From Tremella fuciformis (Eukaryota; Basidiomycota; Tremellomycetes; Tremellales; Tremellaceae), in contig CP136495.1 of the NCBI GenBank assembly GCA_032768795.1, forward strand, positions 2,048,501 to 2,112,500: a stretch of 64,000 nt of DNA, written 5' to 3'. Position numbers and translations under genes: made by a program. The notes under the pieces are model-generated. The model was not told where the DNA came from. It saw only the letters and a program-made list of their open reading frames with translations, and did no database searches. Positions 61,841 through 64,000 of this stretch are shown piece after piece. How positions within the stretch are numbered: the stretch's first letter is position 1; each line of letters starts with the position of its first letter.

Positions 61841-64000
61841 TCAGCCACTGCAGGGGTTGACATTACTGACCGAGGCGTTGAGCGCGTATTTCTGCCTCCA
61901 TCCCGCAGCGACTACCTTGGCCTTCTCTTCCCTGCGCACTTCTGCTTCTTCCATATCCGTCGGGTCGATGTCGGCCTCTGATTCCTGCTTCACCCTTTTC
62001 CGCTTCCCTCGTAGAGGCTTGGATAATTCTATTGAGGGCGTCACCACCTCTTCCTCTGCGAAACTGTCAGAGGACCCTAATGATCGAGATGAATGCCTCG
62101 GTGCGGGAGGCAAAGTAGTCTGATTCTCCTTGTCGCTACTGTTGCTGAGACGTCGTTTGGAGTGGTGCTGGGACGACCGATTAAGTGGTGTTTGCAACGA
62201 GACGAGGCGGAAAGGGGCAGATGAAGACGGTACAAGCGCGCAGGGAGGTCGAGTGGGCGAGCCTGCCGGGGACGCGGGGTCGCTGGTAGGTGTAGGCGAG
62301 TGGTTCCGTCTTTGCTCCTGCGGGGAGGTCAAGGTCTCGACAGCGGGCGGTGACGATGGCGGTGGTGTGCCGAAATCCTCAGAGTTGACGGGGGAAGTCA
62401 GAAGCAGATTCGCTATGGGCGACTTGCACGGCGTCTCGGGGAGTGGCGGCATTGACGAGATAATTGGAGAAGGAGATCTCATGGGTCGCGGCGACATAGA
62501 GCGAGAACGGGACCTAGATGAACCAGCATCTTCCGAAGACGGTTCCCAGATGAGCTCAATCGTCTCGGTTATCTCCTGTGCTGCAGGTTTGGAAGCTGAG
62601 CCAAAGAACTTGCTGGTCTTCGTGTCGATTGTAGAGTACAGCTCTTTCTCGGCAGCGAGCTCGGAAAGTCGAGTGGGTCCAGAGGTCGCAACACCGACCC
62701 GGGCCGGTAAAGGCGCTTTGGGCTTCTTCGAACCTGGCATGTCAGCTGAAGTCGTCTGGTCTGCCAGCCGACTCACGCGAAATGAAAGCGTCAAGGGGGC
62801 CAGCGGTGGTATTCGCCCTCGAGCTCTCGCCCAAAGGAACAGGCTTGCCGCGGGGCAGAGGCCGATAGTCAGGCCATTGGTCTTCGATCGGCTCTCGTGT
62901 CTCCGGATGTAGGTCTCCCTTGGCCATTGCCTGCGCAACCTCAGCTGCCACGTCCCTGTACATGAGCTGCTTGCAAATTTGTACGCGGCCAGCTCACACT
63001 CCTACCCAGCGCTCGTCATCCTCCGTCAGACCATCTTCGGGAAAGTCGTTGAGCGGGACGAAACGACAGAGACGAGGGTCGTATACGCGCTGGTGAATGA
63101 AGGCAAGTTCGGCCTGGTTGAATTTGGCAACATAGTCGGGTGGAACCTGCATGGCTCCTTCCATGCGGATATTCTGGAGGACCTTTTCGACAGTCTTTAG
63201 TCGGCGCAGGAGACGATGGGCAGTCTTGAGACCGATACCGGAGATGGAGGGGAGGTAGTCACAGCCGCTCAGCATCTGCCATTAGTCAAGCACCACTCGA
63301 ACTTGAGAAAGACTCACGGCCATGCGGCGGAAGTGCGTATCTGTCCAGCCGTGCATGGGGTACTCGCGCACCGAGGCAAAGTTGTCGCGGTGGATCCACA
63401 CACACTGGCCGTTGTTGTCTAGCTTGAATACCACCTCCTCATCAGTTGAACGCATTCAAAGCTTGAAGAGACTGACCTGCCTGCAGCCGAAGACAAGGAG
63501 GTCCGAGTCTTCCGTGATGATCCCGTCAACGTATCCCTCGCGCTCAAGGAAACAAAGCTGCGCATCGGCCTCGTACGGCGCGACGATATACTGCACCGAC
63601 TCGGCGCGCAATGCCTACTAATCAGCTCCTGCCTGGACTACCTGTCAGCTGACTCACCTTGACGAGCTGGTACGCCATTTCAGGCGTAATGTCCACGCAT
63701 TTGGTATAACAATCCCGCGCCTCCTTCCAGCGCCCTTGCGACTCCATGCTCTGCGCCCGTGCAAGGTAGTCCGCGCGAGACTTGGCGCGCGAGACCTCGG
63801 TGCCCTTCTTGGCAGGGAGCGGCCCGCCGTCGAAGACGACGTAGGGCTCGATGCCGTGGTGCCGGAGCATGCGGACGCGGTGCATGGCATAGTCGACGAA
63901 CCGGGTGGTCTTTTTGCCCTTGACGAGGTCTTCGGCGCATCCGAACGCGCCTTTGTGGAGCCAGACGTATGCCTGGGGTCAGTCATCATCACCTAGTACG
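61841..64000 (-). CDS. EXO1: Exonuclease 1 (Rad2/XPG family), 5' end beyond window
   Basis: 5'-3' exonuclease and flap nuclease for mismatch repair and end resection. The N-terminal exon lies past 64000; the first visible exon begins [12 protein letters not shown]. Catalytic acids are present in [21 protein letters not shown] and [11 protein letters not shown], and the helix-two-turn-helix in [20 protein letters not shown]. Introns lie near 63617-63658, 63435-63476, 63272-63316, about 62965-62995 and 62738-62775. The C-terminal half is a long serine/proline-rich tail with basic patches ([20 protein letters not shown]), as in other Exo1 proteins. Confidence 0.9.

Overview
The window is nuclear DNA of a fungus, most likely a basidiomycete yeast of the Tremellomycetes (Cryptococcus/Kwoniella/Trichosporon relatives). 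This rests on many 40-60 base introns with GTGAGT-type donors and CTGAC/CTAAC branch points close to the acceptor, tiny exons, a moderately GC-rich coding bias, a Sec61/Sec23/Exo1/Dus3 set of fungal type, and abundant chromovirus and Copia retrotransposons. I cannot name the species.

Layout. (1) 1-2.98 kb: nested solo LTRs and a decayed or intron-containing unknown gene. (2) 3.7-11.2 kb: a compact housekeeping block: SEC61 (minus), DUS3 (plus), a probable mitochondrial protein (minus), a GFA/CENP-V zinc protein (minus) and a cytosolic class 1A dihydroorotate dehydrogenase (plus). (3) 11.5-17.2 kb: an LTR island with two paralogous unknown genes, one split by a 772-bp solo LTR. (4) 17.5-28.5 kb: SEC23, mitoribosomal mL41, two tandem EamA/DMT transporters, a tandem pair of small unknown proteins, and a gene cut by an insertion. 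(5) 28.48-34.29 kb: a complete Ty1/Copia element with identical LTRs. (6) 35.2-41.5 kb: a small unknown gene, a KDM3-like JmjC histone demethylase and mitoribosomal mS34. (7) 41.9-60.0 kb: a large retrotransposon island holding a complete Ty3 chromovirus with one nonsense codon, many solo LTRs (including a three-deep nest with a perfect 5-bp target duplication at each level), gag relics, and several multicopy unknown genes with TATA boxes. (8) 60.2-64.0 kb: D-amino-acid oxidase and the 3' part of EXO1, which runs off the right edge.

The housekeeping genes have unrelated jobs: secretion (Sec61 translocon, Sec23 COPII), tRNA modification, pyrimidine synthesis, mitochondrial translation, DNA repair, chromatin and D-amino-acid use. 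The islands between them are the informative part. The Ty3 element carries a 10-base match between its predicted transcript start and the site just inside its 5' LTR, which predicts Tf1/sushi-type self-priming. The Copia element has a priming site complementary to a tRNA-Lys(UUU) anticodon arm and a duplicated 'polypurine tract + short LTR-like + priming site' cassette in its leader. The LTR differences and the nonsense codon of the Ty3 element fall almost only on CpG sites, which suggests cytosine methylation in this genome.
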